From assembly GCF_001570905.1 (NCBI RefSeq), contig NZ_BCSO01000003.1:62001-126000 (forward strand): a stretch of DNA of 64,000 nt, in the 5' to 3' direction. The notes under the pieces were generated by a model. That model had not been told where the DNA came from, did no database searches, and saw only the letters and a program-made list of their open reading frames with translations. A program made the translations under genes and the position numbers. Of this stretch, positions 25,863 through 35,815 are shown piece after piece. How positions within the stretch are numbered: position 1 is the first letter of the stretch; the number at the start of each line of letters is the position of its first letter. This DNA is from [Zimmermannella] alba NBRC 15616. Its GTDB lineage: Bacteria; Actinomycetota; Actinomycetes; Actinomycetales; Microbacteriaceae.

Positions 25863-26759
25863 CTACTTGCCTGCCTTTTCGTAGTCGGCCTGGGTCTTCT
25901 GCAGCACCTCAAGCAGCTCCGCGGTGGGAGTGGTGAGGGGCTCTGCCGCGCCGTTCGCGTGTTCAACGAGGCCGTCGGTGGTGGCCTTGTCGTTCTGGAA
26001 GATCTCGACGAGCTTGAGGTAGGTGGGGTTGTCCTTGTCCTCAGCGCGCGACACAAAGACATTAATGTATGGCTTTGCCGTGTCGGCGTTCGGGTCGTCC
26101 TGAGCGATCGCGTCGGTGGGCTTCAGGCCAGCTTCGTCGAGGAAGTTCTGGTTGATGACGGAGCCTGCAACGTCGGGGAGGGTCGTGCCGGTGAGGGATG
26201 CCTCGATGGGGCGAACGGTGACCTTCGACTCGGCGGCGATGATGTCGTCCGGGCTCGAGAAGGGCGAGCCGCCGTCCTTGAGCTTGAGCAGGCCTGCCTG
26301 CTGGAGGACGAGGAGGGCACGTGCCTGGTTCGATTCGTCGTTCGGGATGGCGATCTCGGAACCGGAGGGGATCTCGTCGGTCGACTTGTACGTCTGCGAG
26401 TAGAGGCCGAGCGGGTAAATGGCGGTTGCGCCGATCGGGGTGAGGTCGTCGCCAGCGCTCACGTTGTACTGGGCGAGGTAGATGAGGTGCTGGAACTCGT
26501 TGAGGTCGATCTCGCCTGCCGCGAGTGCCGGGTTCGGCTGCGAGTACTCGGCGAAGTCGACGAGCTCGACCTCAATGCCCTGCGCCTTCGTGGCCTCCTT
26601 GTAGTGCTCCCAGTAGGGGTCGGATGCGTTCGTGACGCCGATGCGGACCGGGCGGTCAACGCCGGGGGTGCCTTCGTTGCCGCCCGCGCTACACGCCGAG
26701 AGGCCGAAAGCGAGCGCGAGTGCGCTGGCGGCGGCCACAACCTTTGCAAAACGTGACAA
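25863..26759 (-). CDS. metQ: Methionine-binding lipoprotein MetQ
   Basis: The 298-residue protein has a lipoprotein signal (FAKVVAAASALALAFGLSAC, cysteine near residue 23) and the NlpA/MetQ fold, including RIGVTNASDPYWEHYKE and GEIDLNEFQHLIYL. It captures methionine outside the membrane and delivers it to MetI. The TTG start has AAAGGA seven bases upstream. It is the first gene of metQNI. The 5' region contains a 9-bp palindrome at 26851, but I could not identify a SAM riboswitch. Confidence 0.94.
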   Translation of the reverse strand: MSRFAKVVAAASALALAFGLSACSAGGNEGTPGVDRPVRIGVTNASDPYWEHYKEATKAQGIEVELVDFAEYSQPNPALAAGEIDLNEFQHLIYLAQYNVSAGDDLTPIGATAIYPLGLYSQTYKSTDEIPSGSEIAIPNDESNQARALLVLQQAGLLKLKDGGSPFSSPDDIIAAESKVTVRPIEASLTGTTLPDVAGSVINQNFLDEAGLKPTDAIAQDDPNADTAKPYINVFVSRAEDKDNPTYLKLVEIFQNDKATTDGLVEHANGAAEPLTTPTAELLEVLQKTQADYEKAGK

Positions 26760-26850
26760 GAGAAATCCTTTCGGTGGCCGGAGTTACGGGTCTACTCCGG
26801 GCGATGGCTCCAGCGTAGAAAGGACCCCCGACATCGGCATCTCAGGTCGT

Positions 26851-26878
26851 CGCATGACGTAACAGAACGCGTCATGCG
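26851..26878. promoter_or_regulatory. Palindrome upstream of metQNI
   Basis: CGCATGACG and CGTCATGCG are exact complements separated by ten bases, about 92 bases before the metQ start. It could be an operator for a sulfur or methionine regulator, or a 5' hairpin. It does not match the McbR box I know (TAGAC-N6-GTCTA). Confidence 0.4.
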
Positions 26879-26892
26879 GGTGCCTGCCTCCG

Positions 26893-26960
26893 GAAATTTG
26901 GCAGATTTTGGACCCTCGAGGCCATATGTGGCTCGAACCACCGCGATCTGCCAAGTTTTC
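26893..26960. repeat. Palindromic element, tandem copy 1
   Basis: TTGGCAGAT (26898-26906) pairs with ATCTGCCAA (26946-26954); the stem extends outward through one G-U-type pair and three more A-T pairs. The 39-base loop contains CCATATGTGGCTCGAACC and a nested inverted repeat. About 30 of 37 loop bases match the next copy at 26987. Confidence 0.8.
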
Positions 26961-26986
26961 GCCATCCATCCGCAACGGCACCTCTC

Positions 26987-27055
26987 CAGAATTGGTCAGT
27001 GTTCGGACCTTCGCGCCCATATGTTGCTCGGACCCCCGATTTCTGACCATTTCTG
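26987..27055. repeat. Palindromic element, tandem copy 2
   Basis: CAGAATTGGTCAG (26987-26999) pairs with CTGACCATTTCTG (27043-27055) with one mismatch. The stem sequence differs from copy 1 yet still pairs, while the loop (CCATATGTTGCTCGGACC) is closely similar. The pair lies between metQ and the DUF937 pseudogene. The 379-base gap 26760-27138 holds no gene. Confidence 0.8.
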
Positions 27056-27138
27056 TCATGCACCCGCCAGCCTTGTCCAGACCGATGCGGTGTCCTGGGT
27101 GGAACGCGCCCCGACCGGGCTGACACGAAAGGCGGACT

Positions 27139-27646
27139 ATGTCCGAGCTTCAGAGCCTCATCTAGCAGATCCCGACGAATCAGATCGCGCCCAAATTGGC
27201 GAGTCACCCGAGGAGATACAGCGCGCGATCAACACATCCCGACGCTCCTCTCGGGCCTCGAGGCCAATGCACAAGACCCCGCCGGCGAGTGCTCGATCCT
27301 TGAAGCGCTCGAGCAGCACGATCCGGCGCTCGTGGAGGGCGGCGTTGACCCGAACCAGATCGACACCGCGGACGGTGACAGGATCGCCTCGCACGTGTTT
27401 GGTCCGCGCCGCGACCAGGTGATTGAACGCTTGAGCTTGAACGGTGCCGGCTCCTCGGGGCTCCTGCAGATGCTCCTGCCGATTCTTGCGCCGATTGTGC
27501 TGTCGTTCCTTATGCAGCAGCTGCAGAAGAAGATGGGCGGCGGTGCTGCTCCGCGTGACCCGCAGGGCGGCGGAGCTCAGGGCGGCGGCATCGGCGACAT
27601 TCTTGGTGGTGTCCTCGGGGATCTCCTCGGCGGCGGCCGCCGCTAA
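27139..27646 (+). pseudogene. DUF937-family protein, broken
   Basis: Reading from the ATG at 27139 gives MSELQSLI, a TAG, then QIPTNQIAPKLA, the usual DUF937 start with a glutamine codon turned into a stop. A frameshift near 27200 leads to SPEEIQRAINTS, and another near 27240 to PTLLSGLEANAQDPAG. The remaining frame runs intact through the hydrophobic ILAPIVLSFLMQQLQKKMGGG and glycine-rich C-terminus to the stop at 27646. One nonsense and two frameshifts make it a pseudogene. A residual open frame of 104 residues from 27332 could still be translated, but would lack the N-terminal half. Confidence 0.85.
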
Positions 27647-27695
27647 ATCGGTTGAGCGGTCCCTCGAACTCGCAGAAGCAGCACAACTGACACAG

Positions 27696-27736
27696 GGCGC
27701 AACACGTCCCAGCACCGAAGGCGGACGTGTTGCGCC
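27696..27736. repeat. Short-loop palindrome between convergent genes
   Basis: GGCGCAACACGTCC (27696-27709) and its exact complement (27723-27736) flank a 13-base loop containing GCACCG, a word also present in the loop at 8605. There is no T run. It separates the DUF937 pseudogene from the converging membrane-protein gene. Confidence 0.7.
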
Positions 27737-27741
27737 TAGAC

Positions 27742-28254
27742 CTATGAGTTCGGGCCGCGGTGGCGCCAGCTCTGGTCGCGTGACATCTTCTGTACGTAAG
27801 GCCCAAGTTCTCTCCGTAGAACGAATCCCACCAAGAGGAGGAGAACGGCGATGAGAGCGAGGACCCCTCCGAGGATGAGGTTGCCAATGAAGTCGGGGTT
27901 GACATTCGTGTCACCGGCAAGCTGACCCATCGCGTAGAGATTCACGCCGAGCACGAGCGCGCTGTAGATCAAGAGCGTGCCGCCAGCGACGAGTGCCGAG
28001 AAGGCTCCTTCGCCTCGCCCCGTCAGCTTTGCGAGCAGAATCCCGAATCCAAGGAGTGCAAGGACCGGCCCAAGTGTGATGCCCCACCAGAACATTTGGG
28101 CGTTCGTTTCGGGGAGGCCAAAGAGGCCGTATTCCCTGATCGCGTGGGTTTCTGCGAGAGCGTTCTGGACCATGATGATGCCGATGGCAGCAAGAACGAA
28201 CCCTGCGACGAGGTTCCGGAACGTCCGTCCGATGAGCGCCAAGACCAATGACAT
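27742..28254 (-). CDS. Hypothetical membrane protein with four helices
   Basis: The 170-residue protein starts MSLVLALIGRTFRN and has four hydrophobic segments separated by short loops, ending in a basic cytoplasmic tail (LRRELGPYVQKMSRDQ). I do not recognise a family. I chose the ATG at 28254, because upstream sequence in this frame (to 28398) is low-complexity and arginine-rich. No ribosome site is obvious. It lies alone between palindromic elements and the next small operon. Its function is unknown. Confidence 0.65.
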   Translation of the reverse strand: MSLVLALIGRTFRNLVAGFVLAAIGIIMVQNALAETHAIREYGLFGLPETNAQMFWWGITLGPVLALLGFGILLAKLTGRGEGAFSALVAGGTLLIYSALVLGVNLYAMGQLAGDTNVNPDFIGNLILGGVLALIAVLLLLVGFVLRRELGPYVQKMSRDQSWRHRGPNS

Positions 28255-28366
28255 GGTTTGAGTGTGCCGGATGCTGTGTGCCGCACCATCCGCCAAACGC
28301 GTGAGATGCAGTCGCCCAGTGGGGCGCATTCGCGTGCTCCGGGATGGTGGCGGGCTGGCCAGTGTT

Positions 28367-28618
28367 CTAGCGAGATTCGCCTCGTTTGAGGAGTGCAAGC
28401 CAGAGCACGCTAAGGAGCCCCGCGATGCCCGCGATGCCGGTGACGACGAACCACATTTCGGTCTGCTCGCCAGTCCATCCTTGAATCCAAAGCTGGCCGA
28501 AGGTCGTGATGCAGAACGCGATGACGGTCACGAGAAAGCAGATGACGACAAGCCACGCCACGATCGGCTGGAGTCGTTCGCGGAGGCTCGGCTTCGGCTC
28601 GTTCTCGTTACTCGTCAT
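28367..28618 (-). CDS. Small hypothetical membrane protein
   Basis: This 83-residue protein has a charged N-terminus (NENEPKPSLRERLQP), two hydrophobic helices (WLVVICFLVTVIAFCITTF and VVTGIAGIAGLLSVLWLALL) and a basic end. The ATG overlaps the stop of the preceding gene (ATGA), indicating co-translation. No family is recognised. Confidence 0.65.
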   Translation of the reverse strand: MTSNENEPKPSLRERLQPIVAWLVVICFLVTVIAFCITTFGQLWIQGWTGEQTEMWFVVTGIAGIAGLLSVLWLALLKRGESR

Positions 28619-29076
28619 ACCTCTAGTGTCTCGCAGTCCGTCGTCGGCTGCTTCCGGCCTAGCTCGTAGGGACCGTGAGCGGGTTTACTCCGAGGCTGAT
28701 CCTGAGCAAGGTCGAGCCAGGTGATCTCGCCTGGTCCCGGAAGTCTCGGGGCCAGTGCTCGCCACTCGGCCACACACGTCTCGATCACGGTCGCGGGTTC
28801 CGCGTCCGTGGGGATAAAGCTGGTGCTGTCGATCCGACCCGCCCGAACATCGCCGCGGGCAACGAGCCTCACGAAGATGTCCATCGCCTGCTCGGTGATC
28901 ACGTGGGGATTCTGTAGTCCCGATTCGACGAGGACGCTCACGATGTCGGCGGGGCTCAGCCAGTCATCTTCGCCTCGGCGAAGCACTGCGCGTTCGTGCA
29001 TGGTTAGTGAGGAAGCGCGCCAAGTCTCCATCGCTTCGGGCGTCGCGATGCGGTGCAGCTGGGGTGGACGCGTCAT
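28615..29076 (-). CDS. Hypothetical protein
   Basis: The 153-residue soluble protein starts MTRPPQLHRIATPEAM and has no signal or membrane segment. The middle (LSPADIVSVLVESGLQNPHV) looks helical. I do not recognise a family. The ATG at 29076 is chosen because the frame further upstream runs into tRNA-Ala. It forms a two-gene unit with the small membrane protein that overlaps its stop. A role with that protein is likely but unknown. Confidence 0.65.
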   Translation of the reverse strand: MTRPPQLHRIATPEAMETWRASSLTMHERAVLRRGEDDWLSPADIVSVLVESGLQNPHVITEQAMDIFVRLVARGDVRAGRIDSTSFIPTDAEPATVIETCVAEWRALAPRLPGPGEITWLDLAQDQPRSKPAHGPYELGRKQPTTDCETLEV

Positions 29077-29142
29077 GTCACCATCGTCGCGCACGAAAGC
29101 GAGTCCGTGCTTGAGGCAGGAACACCAGACAACCAAACGAAA

Positions 29143-29164
29143 GAGGGCCCCTTTCGGGGCCCTC
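29143..29164 (-). terminator. Terminator after tRNA-Ala
   Basis: On the minus strand a 9-base perfect stem (GAGGGCCCC/GGGGCCCTC) with a 4-base loop is followed by TTTCGTTT, 8 bases after the tRNA 3' end. Confidence 0.85.
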
Positions 29165-29171
29165 AAACTTG

Positions 29172-29244
29172 TGGAGCCTAGGGGATTCGAACCCCTGACA
29201 TCCTGCTTGCAAAGCAGGCGCTCTACCAACTGAGCTAAGGCCCC
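29172..29244 (-). tRNA. tRNA-Ala (anticodon UGC)
   Basis: The minus strand folds as a 73-base cloverleaf: acceptor stem GGGGCCU, D arm with AGCTCAGTTGGTAGAGC, anticodon loop TTTGCAA and T arm GGTTCGAATCC. The CCA end is not encoded. With tRNA-Ile it follows gyrA and DUF3566, the standard order in related actinobacteria. Confidence 0.97.
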
Positions 29245-29276
29245 GTTATGGGAAATCACTGCCGGAGCAGTGACCG

Positions 29277-29350
29277 TGGGGCTACCAGGACTTGAACCTG
29301 GGACCTCTTCATTATCAGTGAAGCGCTCTAACCGCCTGAGCTATAGCCCC
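29277..29350 (-). tRNA. tRNA-Ile (anticodon GAU)
   Basis: A 74-base cloverleaf on the minus strand, with acceptor GGGGCTA, anticodon loop CTGATAA and T-loop GTTCAAGTC. It is 32 bases upstream of tRNA-Ala, so both are probably cut from one transcript ending at the hairpin at 29143. Confidence 0.97.
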
Positions 29351-29484
29351 GTACCGTCGCGCAAGCGACTTCCCTACCTTACAGCACATCCTCTTGAGCG
29401 CCAACTCCGCGTGTCACGTGGTCCCGAGGCATCCCTGCACGACGCTCACGCGCCTCCCGAGCACATCCCAACCACCGGAAAATT

Positions 29485-29540
29485 GCGCCCAAACTGTCCG
29501 TGCGTCGCCAACGTTTGGCACCGGACGGACAGTTTGGCAT
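29485..29540. repeat. Palindromic element with nested inverted repeat
   Basis: CCAAACTGTCCGT (29489-29501) pairs exactly with ACGGACAGTTTGG (29525-29537). The 23-base loop contains GCCAACGTTTGGC, itself an inverted repeat. The arms match those at 23879 at most positions, and where they differ both arms have changed together. It lies in the 337-base gene-free gap 29351-29687. Confidence 0.8.
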
Positions 29541-29569
29541 CTCAAGCAGAAGAGTAAGCGGCCCGGGGG

Positions 29570-29665
29570 GCGGGATGCGTCAGCGGAGGGATGCGGGAGG
29601 ACGCCGTCCGGGACGCGACGGCACAGGGCGGGATGCGTCAACGCGGGGATGCGCGATGACCCGCC
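29570..29665. repeat. Cluster of GGGATGCG words
   Basis: The rest of the gap between tRNA-Ile and the DUF3566 gene holds four or five near-copies of GGGATGCG within about 95 bases, with no open frame. This is a dense patch of a hexamer (GGATGC) that is common across the window. Confidence 0.5.
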
Positions 29666-29687
29666 CCGGACCTCCGGCCCCTGACTC

Positions 29688-30107
29688 CTAGCCGTTCGTG
29701 TAGCCGAAGACGATGCCGCCGGTGACGCGCACCGTGAGGTTGTAGAGGAACGCGCACACGGCCGCGAGTGCCGGGTAGACGATGAAGTTGAGCAGGCCCA
29801 CCCCGCCAGCAAACATGAGCAGCTGCGGCAGGTTGATGAACTTGTCGATCGTCACCGCATCCGCTCCACCCTTGTTGCCGGTGACGTCGTTGAGAAGCTG
29901 GTTCACCGAGTTGATGACACCGGTCTGCTCAAGCAGGAGCCACAGCAGCAGGGTCACGACGAGCCCGATGATGAGCGCGCATCCCGCGAGCAGCAGCGCG
30001 AGCTTTACGACCGACCAGTAGTCGATGTGGACCAGGCGCAAACGCACCTGCTTACTGGCGGTCTTGCGGCTCGTCTTCTGGGCAAGCCGGTCTGCGACGC
30101 TCGTCAT
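29688..30107 (-). CDS. DUF3566 membrane protein
   Basis: The 139-residue protein has a basic N-terminus (SRKTASKQVRLRLVHIDYWS), two long hydrophobic helices and the family's usual V-x-x-L-N-x-L segment between them. DUF3566 proteins almost always follow gyrA in actinobacteria; their function is unknown. It starts 11 bases after the gyrA stop and is surely co-transcribed with it. Confidence 0.88.
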   Translation of the reverse strand: MTSVADRLAQKTSRKTASKQVRLRLVHIDYWSVVKLALLLAGCALIIGLVVTLLLWLLLEQTGVINSVNQLLNDVTGNKGGADAVTIDKFINLPQLLMFAGGVGLLNFIVYPALAAVCAFLYNLTVRVTGGIVFGYTNG

Positions 30108-30118
30108 TCAGCGGTCCC

Positions 30119-32827
30119 CTATTCCGTATCGTCGTCGTCGGATGAAACAGTCTCCGGCGATGCATCCGAGTCTGTCACACCATCCGCACCCGACTCGTCT
30201 GCCGCGCGAGTGACACCGTCGTCATCCGAGGAGGATGCGATGCCGACGACCGCCGCAGCGGCGGCATCCACCGATGCATCCGGCTGAGCTTCCGAACCCG
30301 AGACAGCATCGGAGCCTGAACCCTCGTTGTCAGCCGCGTCATCCTCATCCAACGCCCGGTCCGAGTTGCGTGCGATCGAGATCACGTGGTCCCCAGCCGC
30401 CATGCGCGCGAAGGTGACCCCCATCGTGGTGCGGCCCTTCGCCGGCACTTCGGCGACATCCGAGCGGATAACCTTGCCGGAGGCGAGAATCACGAGCGCC
30501 TCGTCGTCCTCGTTCACGAGCAGCGCACCGGCGAGGTCACCGCGGTCATCCGTGAGCTGCGCGACCTTGATGCCGAGGCCGCCTCGCTTCTGCACACGGT
30601 ACTGCTCAACGAGCGTGCGCTTCGCGTAACCACCCTCGGTGATGACGAACACGCTCTGCGCGGGATCGTTCATGACCGCCGCCGCGAGCAACTCGTCGCC
30701 TTCGCGGAACGACATGCCCTTCACACCCGAGGTCGAGCGACCCATCGGGCGCAGTGCCTCATCGGTTGCGTTGAAGCGCAGCGACATGCCCTGCTTCGAG
30801 ACGAGGAAGATGTCGTCCGTCGCATCCACAAGCATTGCGGCCACAAGTTCGTCGCCCTCGCGCAGATTGACGGCGATGATGCCGGCCTGGCGGTTCGTGT
30901 CGTACTCCGAGAGGCGCGTCTTCTTCACGAGACCCGAACGGGTGGCAAGCACGAGGTACTCGGCCTGCTCGTAGTTTTCGACGTCGAGGATCTGCGCGAC
31001 TTCTTCGCCCGGCTGGAGGGCGAGGAGGTTCGCAATGTGCTGACCCTTCGCATCCCGGCCGCCCTCGATGAGCTCGTACGCCTTCGCGCGGTACACGCGG
31101 CCAAGGTTCGTGAAGAACAGCAGCCAGTGGTGCGTGGTCGTCACGAAGAACTGGCTCACAATGTCGTCAGCCTTCAGCTGCGCACCGCGCACGCCCTTGC
31201 CGCCGCGGTGCTGCGAACGGTAGGCGTCCGAGCGGGTGCGCTTGATGTAGCCGCCACGCGTGACGGTGACGACCATTTCCTCTTCGGGGATGAGGTCTTC
31301 GATCGACATTTCGCCGTCTCCACCGGGGATGATGTGCGTGCGGCGCTCGTCGCCGAAGCGGTCGACGATCTCCTGCAGCTCTTCCGAGATGATCTCGCGC
31401 TGACGCGTCGGCGAGGCGAGGATCTCCTTGTATTCGGCGATGAGGCGCTCGAGGCGGTCGGCCTCGTCCTGAATCTTCTGGCGCTCCATCGCGGCGAGGC
31501 GACGCAGCTGGAGGTTGAGGATGGCGCTCGCCTGCAGCTCGTCCACATCGAGCAGCTCCATGAGGCCCTTGCGCGCGTCGTCGACGGTCGGCGAGTTGCG
31601 GATGAGCGCGATGACCTCGTCGAGCATGTCGAGTGCCTTGAGGTAGCCGCGCAGGATGTGGACCTCGTCCTCGGCCTTCTTGAGGCGGAACTCAGTGCGA
31701 CGAACAATGACCTCAACCTGGTGCTGCACCCACGCGGTGATGAAGCCGTCGATCGGGAGCGTGCGCGGCACACCATCGACGATGGCGAGCATGTTCGCGC
31801 CGAAGTTCTCCTGCAGCTGCGTGTGCTTGTACAGGTTGTTGAGCACGACCTTCGCGATCGCGTCCTTCTTGAGGACAATCACGAGGCGCTGACCGGTGCG
31901 ACCCGAGGATTCGTCGCGGATGTCGGCGATGCCCTGGATGCGGCCATCCTTCACGAGCTCCGCGATCTTCATCGCGAGGTTGTCGGGGTTCACCTGGTAC
32001 GGCAGCTCGGTGACGACGAGGCAGGTGCGGCCGTGGAGTTCTTCGATCGAGACGACGGCGCGCATCGTGATCGAACCGCGGCCCGTGCGGTAGGCGTCCT
32101 CGATGCCCTTGCGGCCGAGGATCTGCGCACCGGTCGGGAAGTCCGGGCCCTTGATGCGCTGGATGAGCGCCTCAAGCAGCTCTTCGCGCGAAGCATCCGG
32201 GTTCGCGAGGTGCCACTGGGCGCCCTCAGCCACCTCACGCAGGTTGTGCGGCGGGATATTCGTGGCCATACCGACCGCGATACCCACCGAACCGTTCACG
32301 AGCAGGTTCGGGAACCGTGCCGGAAGGACGGTCGGCTCCTGGGTCTGACCGTCGTAGTTGTCCATGAAGTCGACGGTGTTCTCGTCGATGTCACGGACCA
32401 TCTCCATTGCGAGCGGCGACATCTTCGTCTCGGTGTAACGGGGGGCTGCAGCGCCGTCGTTACCGGCCGAACCAAAGTTGCCCTGACCAAGCGCGAGCGG
32501 GTAGCGCAGCGACCACGGCTGCACGAGACGAACGAGGGCGTCGTAGATCGCCGAGTCACCGTGCGGGTGGTACTGACCCATCACGTCACCGACGACGCGC
32601 GAGCACTTCGAGAACGACTTGTCGGGGCGGTAGCCGCCGTCGAACATGCCGTAGATCACGCGGCGGTGGACGGGCTTCAGGCCGTCGCGCACCTCAGGGA
32701 GGGCTCGACCCACGATGACGCTCATCGCGTAGTCGAGGTAGGAGCGCTGCATTTCCAGCTGCAGGTCGACCTGCGAAATGCGGTCGTTCTTGGGCTCCTG
32801 GGTCTCGAGCTCAGTCTCGTCAGTCAT
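30119..32827 (-). CDS. gyrA: DNA gyrase subunit A
   Basis: The 902-residue protein has the N-terminal breakage-reunion domain with the active-site tyrosine in PRYTETKM (about residue 130) and the C-terminal DNA-wrapping repeats ([19 protein letters not shown] and similar blades). The final 70 residues are an acidic Asp/Ser/Ala-rich tail beyond the family core. Fluoroquinolone-contact positions in [10 protein letters not shown] keep Ser and Asp, the susceptible-type residues. With GyrB it introduces negative supercoils. It lies 51 bases after gyrB in the same operon. Confidence 0.97.
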   Translation of the reverse strand: MTDETELETQEPKNDRISQVDLQLEMQRSYLDYAMSVIVGRALPEVRDGLKPVHRRVIYGMFDGGYRPDKSFSKCSRVVGDVMGQYHPHGDSAIYDALVRLVQPWSLRYPLALGQGNFGSAGNDGAAAPRYTETKMSPLAMEMVRDIDENTVDFMDNYDGQTQEPTVLPARFPNLLVNGSVGIAVGMATNIPPHNLREVAEGAQWHLANPDASREELLEALIQRIKGPDFPTGAQILGRKGIEDAYRTGRGSITMRAVVSIEELHGRTCLVVTELPYQVNPDNLAMKIAELVKDGRIQGIADIRDESSGRTGQRLVIVLKKDAIAKVVLNNLYKHTQLQENFGANMLAIVDGVPRTLPIDGFITAWVQHQVEVIVRRTEFRLKKAEDEVHILRGYLKALDMLDEVIALIRNSPTVDDARKGLMELLDVDELQASAILNLQLRRLAAMERQKIQDEADRLERLIAEYKEILASPTRQREIISEELQEIVDRFGDERRTHIIPGGDGEMSIEDLIPEEEMVVTVTRGGYIKRTRSDAYRSQHRGGKGVRGAQLKADDIVSQFFVTTTHHWLLFFTNLGRVYRAKAYELIEGGRDAKGQHIANLLALQPGEEVAQILDVENYEQAEYLVLATRSGLVKKTRLSEYDTNRQAGIIAVNLREGDELVAAMLVDATDDIFLVSKQGMSLRFNATDEALRPMGRSTSGVKGMSFREGDELLAAAVMNDPAQSVFVITEGGYAKRTLVEQYRVQKRGGLGIKVAQLTDDRGDLAGALLVNEDDEALVILASGKVIRSDVAEVPAKGRTTMGVTFARMAAGDHVISIARNSDRALDEDDAADNEGSGSDAVSGSEAQPDASVDAAAAAVVGIASSSDDDGVTRAADESGADGVTDSDASPETVSSDDDDTE

Positions 32828-32878
32828 GTTTCACCTTGCGTCGTTCGTCGCGGAAGTCTGTCTCGGGCACAGGGCCGG

Positions 32879-35089
<2,211 letters not shown>

Positions 35090-35242
35090 TCACCCCAAAA
35101 TACGGACCCTCCATGCTACCGCGAAAGCCCAATTTTCCGGGGCCTGACGGGCCCTGGAGGCGATGAATTTTGGCCAACAAGGGGTATTTGGGGGTAAATC
35201 TTCCGTTACGCCCGTCAGCGCTAGGACTGAGGTGCTCGAGAT

Positions 35243-35305
35243 CTCGATACGGGCTACGCCCTACTCGATCCGGCGATGCCGGGCAACGCCCGGTGTATCG
35301 AGACC
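35243..35305. repeat. CTCGATAC-type palindromic repeat
   Basis: CTCGATACGGGCTACGCCC followed by TACTCGATC, then, 22 bases on, GGTGTATCGAGACC, forms an interrupted inverted repeat between gyrB and DUF721. Related copies lie at 60909-60971, and a fragment sharing the 16-mer CGGTGTATCGAGACCA lies at 8698-8713. The remainder of the 285-base gap shows no gene. Confidence 0.65.
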
Positions 35306-35320
35306 AGCGGCGGGAGCGAC

Positions 35321-35815
35321 CTAGCCGTAGGTGTCTCGGACTCCTCGGCCCGGGACGGACCGCCGACCGTGCTTCCACGAAGGCGCCCCGGGATTCAGGA
35401 ACTGGATGGACGTCATCCCCGCATCCGGGCACGCCTGCACGCACTTCGTCACGAGGCTTGTGCGGAGGGTGCGCAGCTGCGTCGCCCATGCCGTCGAGTC
35501 GCACTGGACGACAAGCACTCCCTTATCCAAGTGCAGCGCCACCGCATGCTGCGCGACCTCCGCGCCCACAATCTCCGGCCACCGCGTAACAAGATCCGCC
35601 TCCGCAATCGGCTTCGACCAGGAGAAGGTCGTGAGGAGTCGGTCGAGCGCATCCCCAACCGCAACCGGGTCGCGTCCCGGGCCAAACGGCTCCGATCGCT
35701 CGTCATCCCCCGCGGTCTCTTCCGCCTTGAGGCGTCGAAGTCGCGCGCGGAGCGAGGTCGTTTTGCCGCCAAACACTTCGCGGAAGTGCGCATACACCTC
35801 GGCTGCTTCACTCAC
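35321..35815 (-). CDS. DUF721 (DciA-like) protein
   Basis: The 164-residue protein has a variable charged N-terminus and the DUF721 core in its second half (WPEIVGAEVAQHAVAL, STAWATQLRTL). DUF721 includes DciA, a loader of the replicative helicase in bacteria without DnaC, which fits its place between recF and gyrB. The GTG start overlaps the recF stop (GTGA). The helicase-loader role in actinobacteria is inferred from the family. Confidence 0.85.
   Translation of the reverse strand: MSEAAEVYAHFREVFGGKTTSLRARLRRLKAEETAGDDERSEPFGPGRDPVAVGDALDRLLTTFSWSKPIAEADLVTRWPEIVGAEVAQHAVALHLDKGVLVVQCDSTAWATQLRTLRTSLVTKCVQACPDAGMTSIQFLNPGAPSWKHGRRSVPGRGVRDTYG

Noticed and set aside
26760-26892. SAM riboswitch upstream of metQ
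   Set aside because: I could not place the conserved core or pseudoknot of any SAM riboswitch class; only simple hairpins are visible.
27332-27646. A complete 104-residue gene
   Set aside because: The preceding 190 bases encode the missing DUF937 N-terminus in other frames, so this is the tail of a broken gene.
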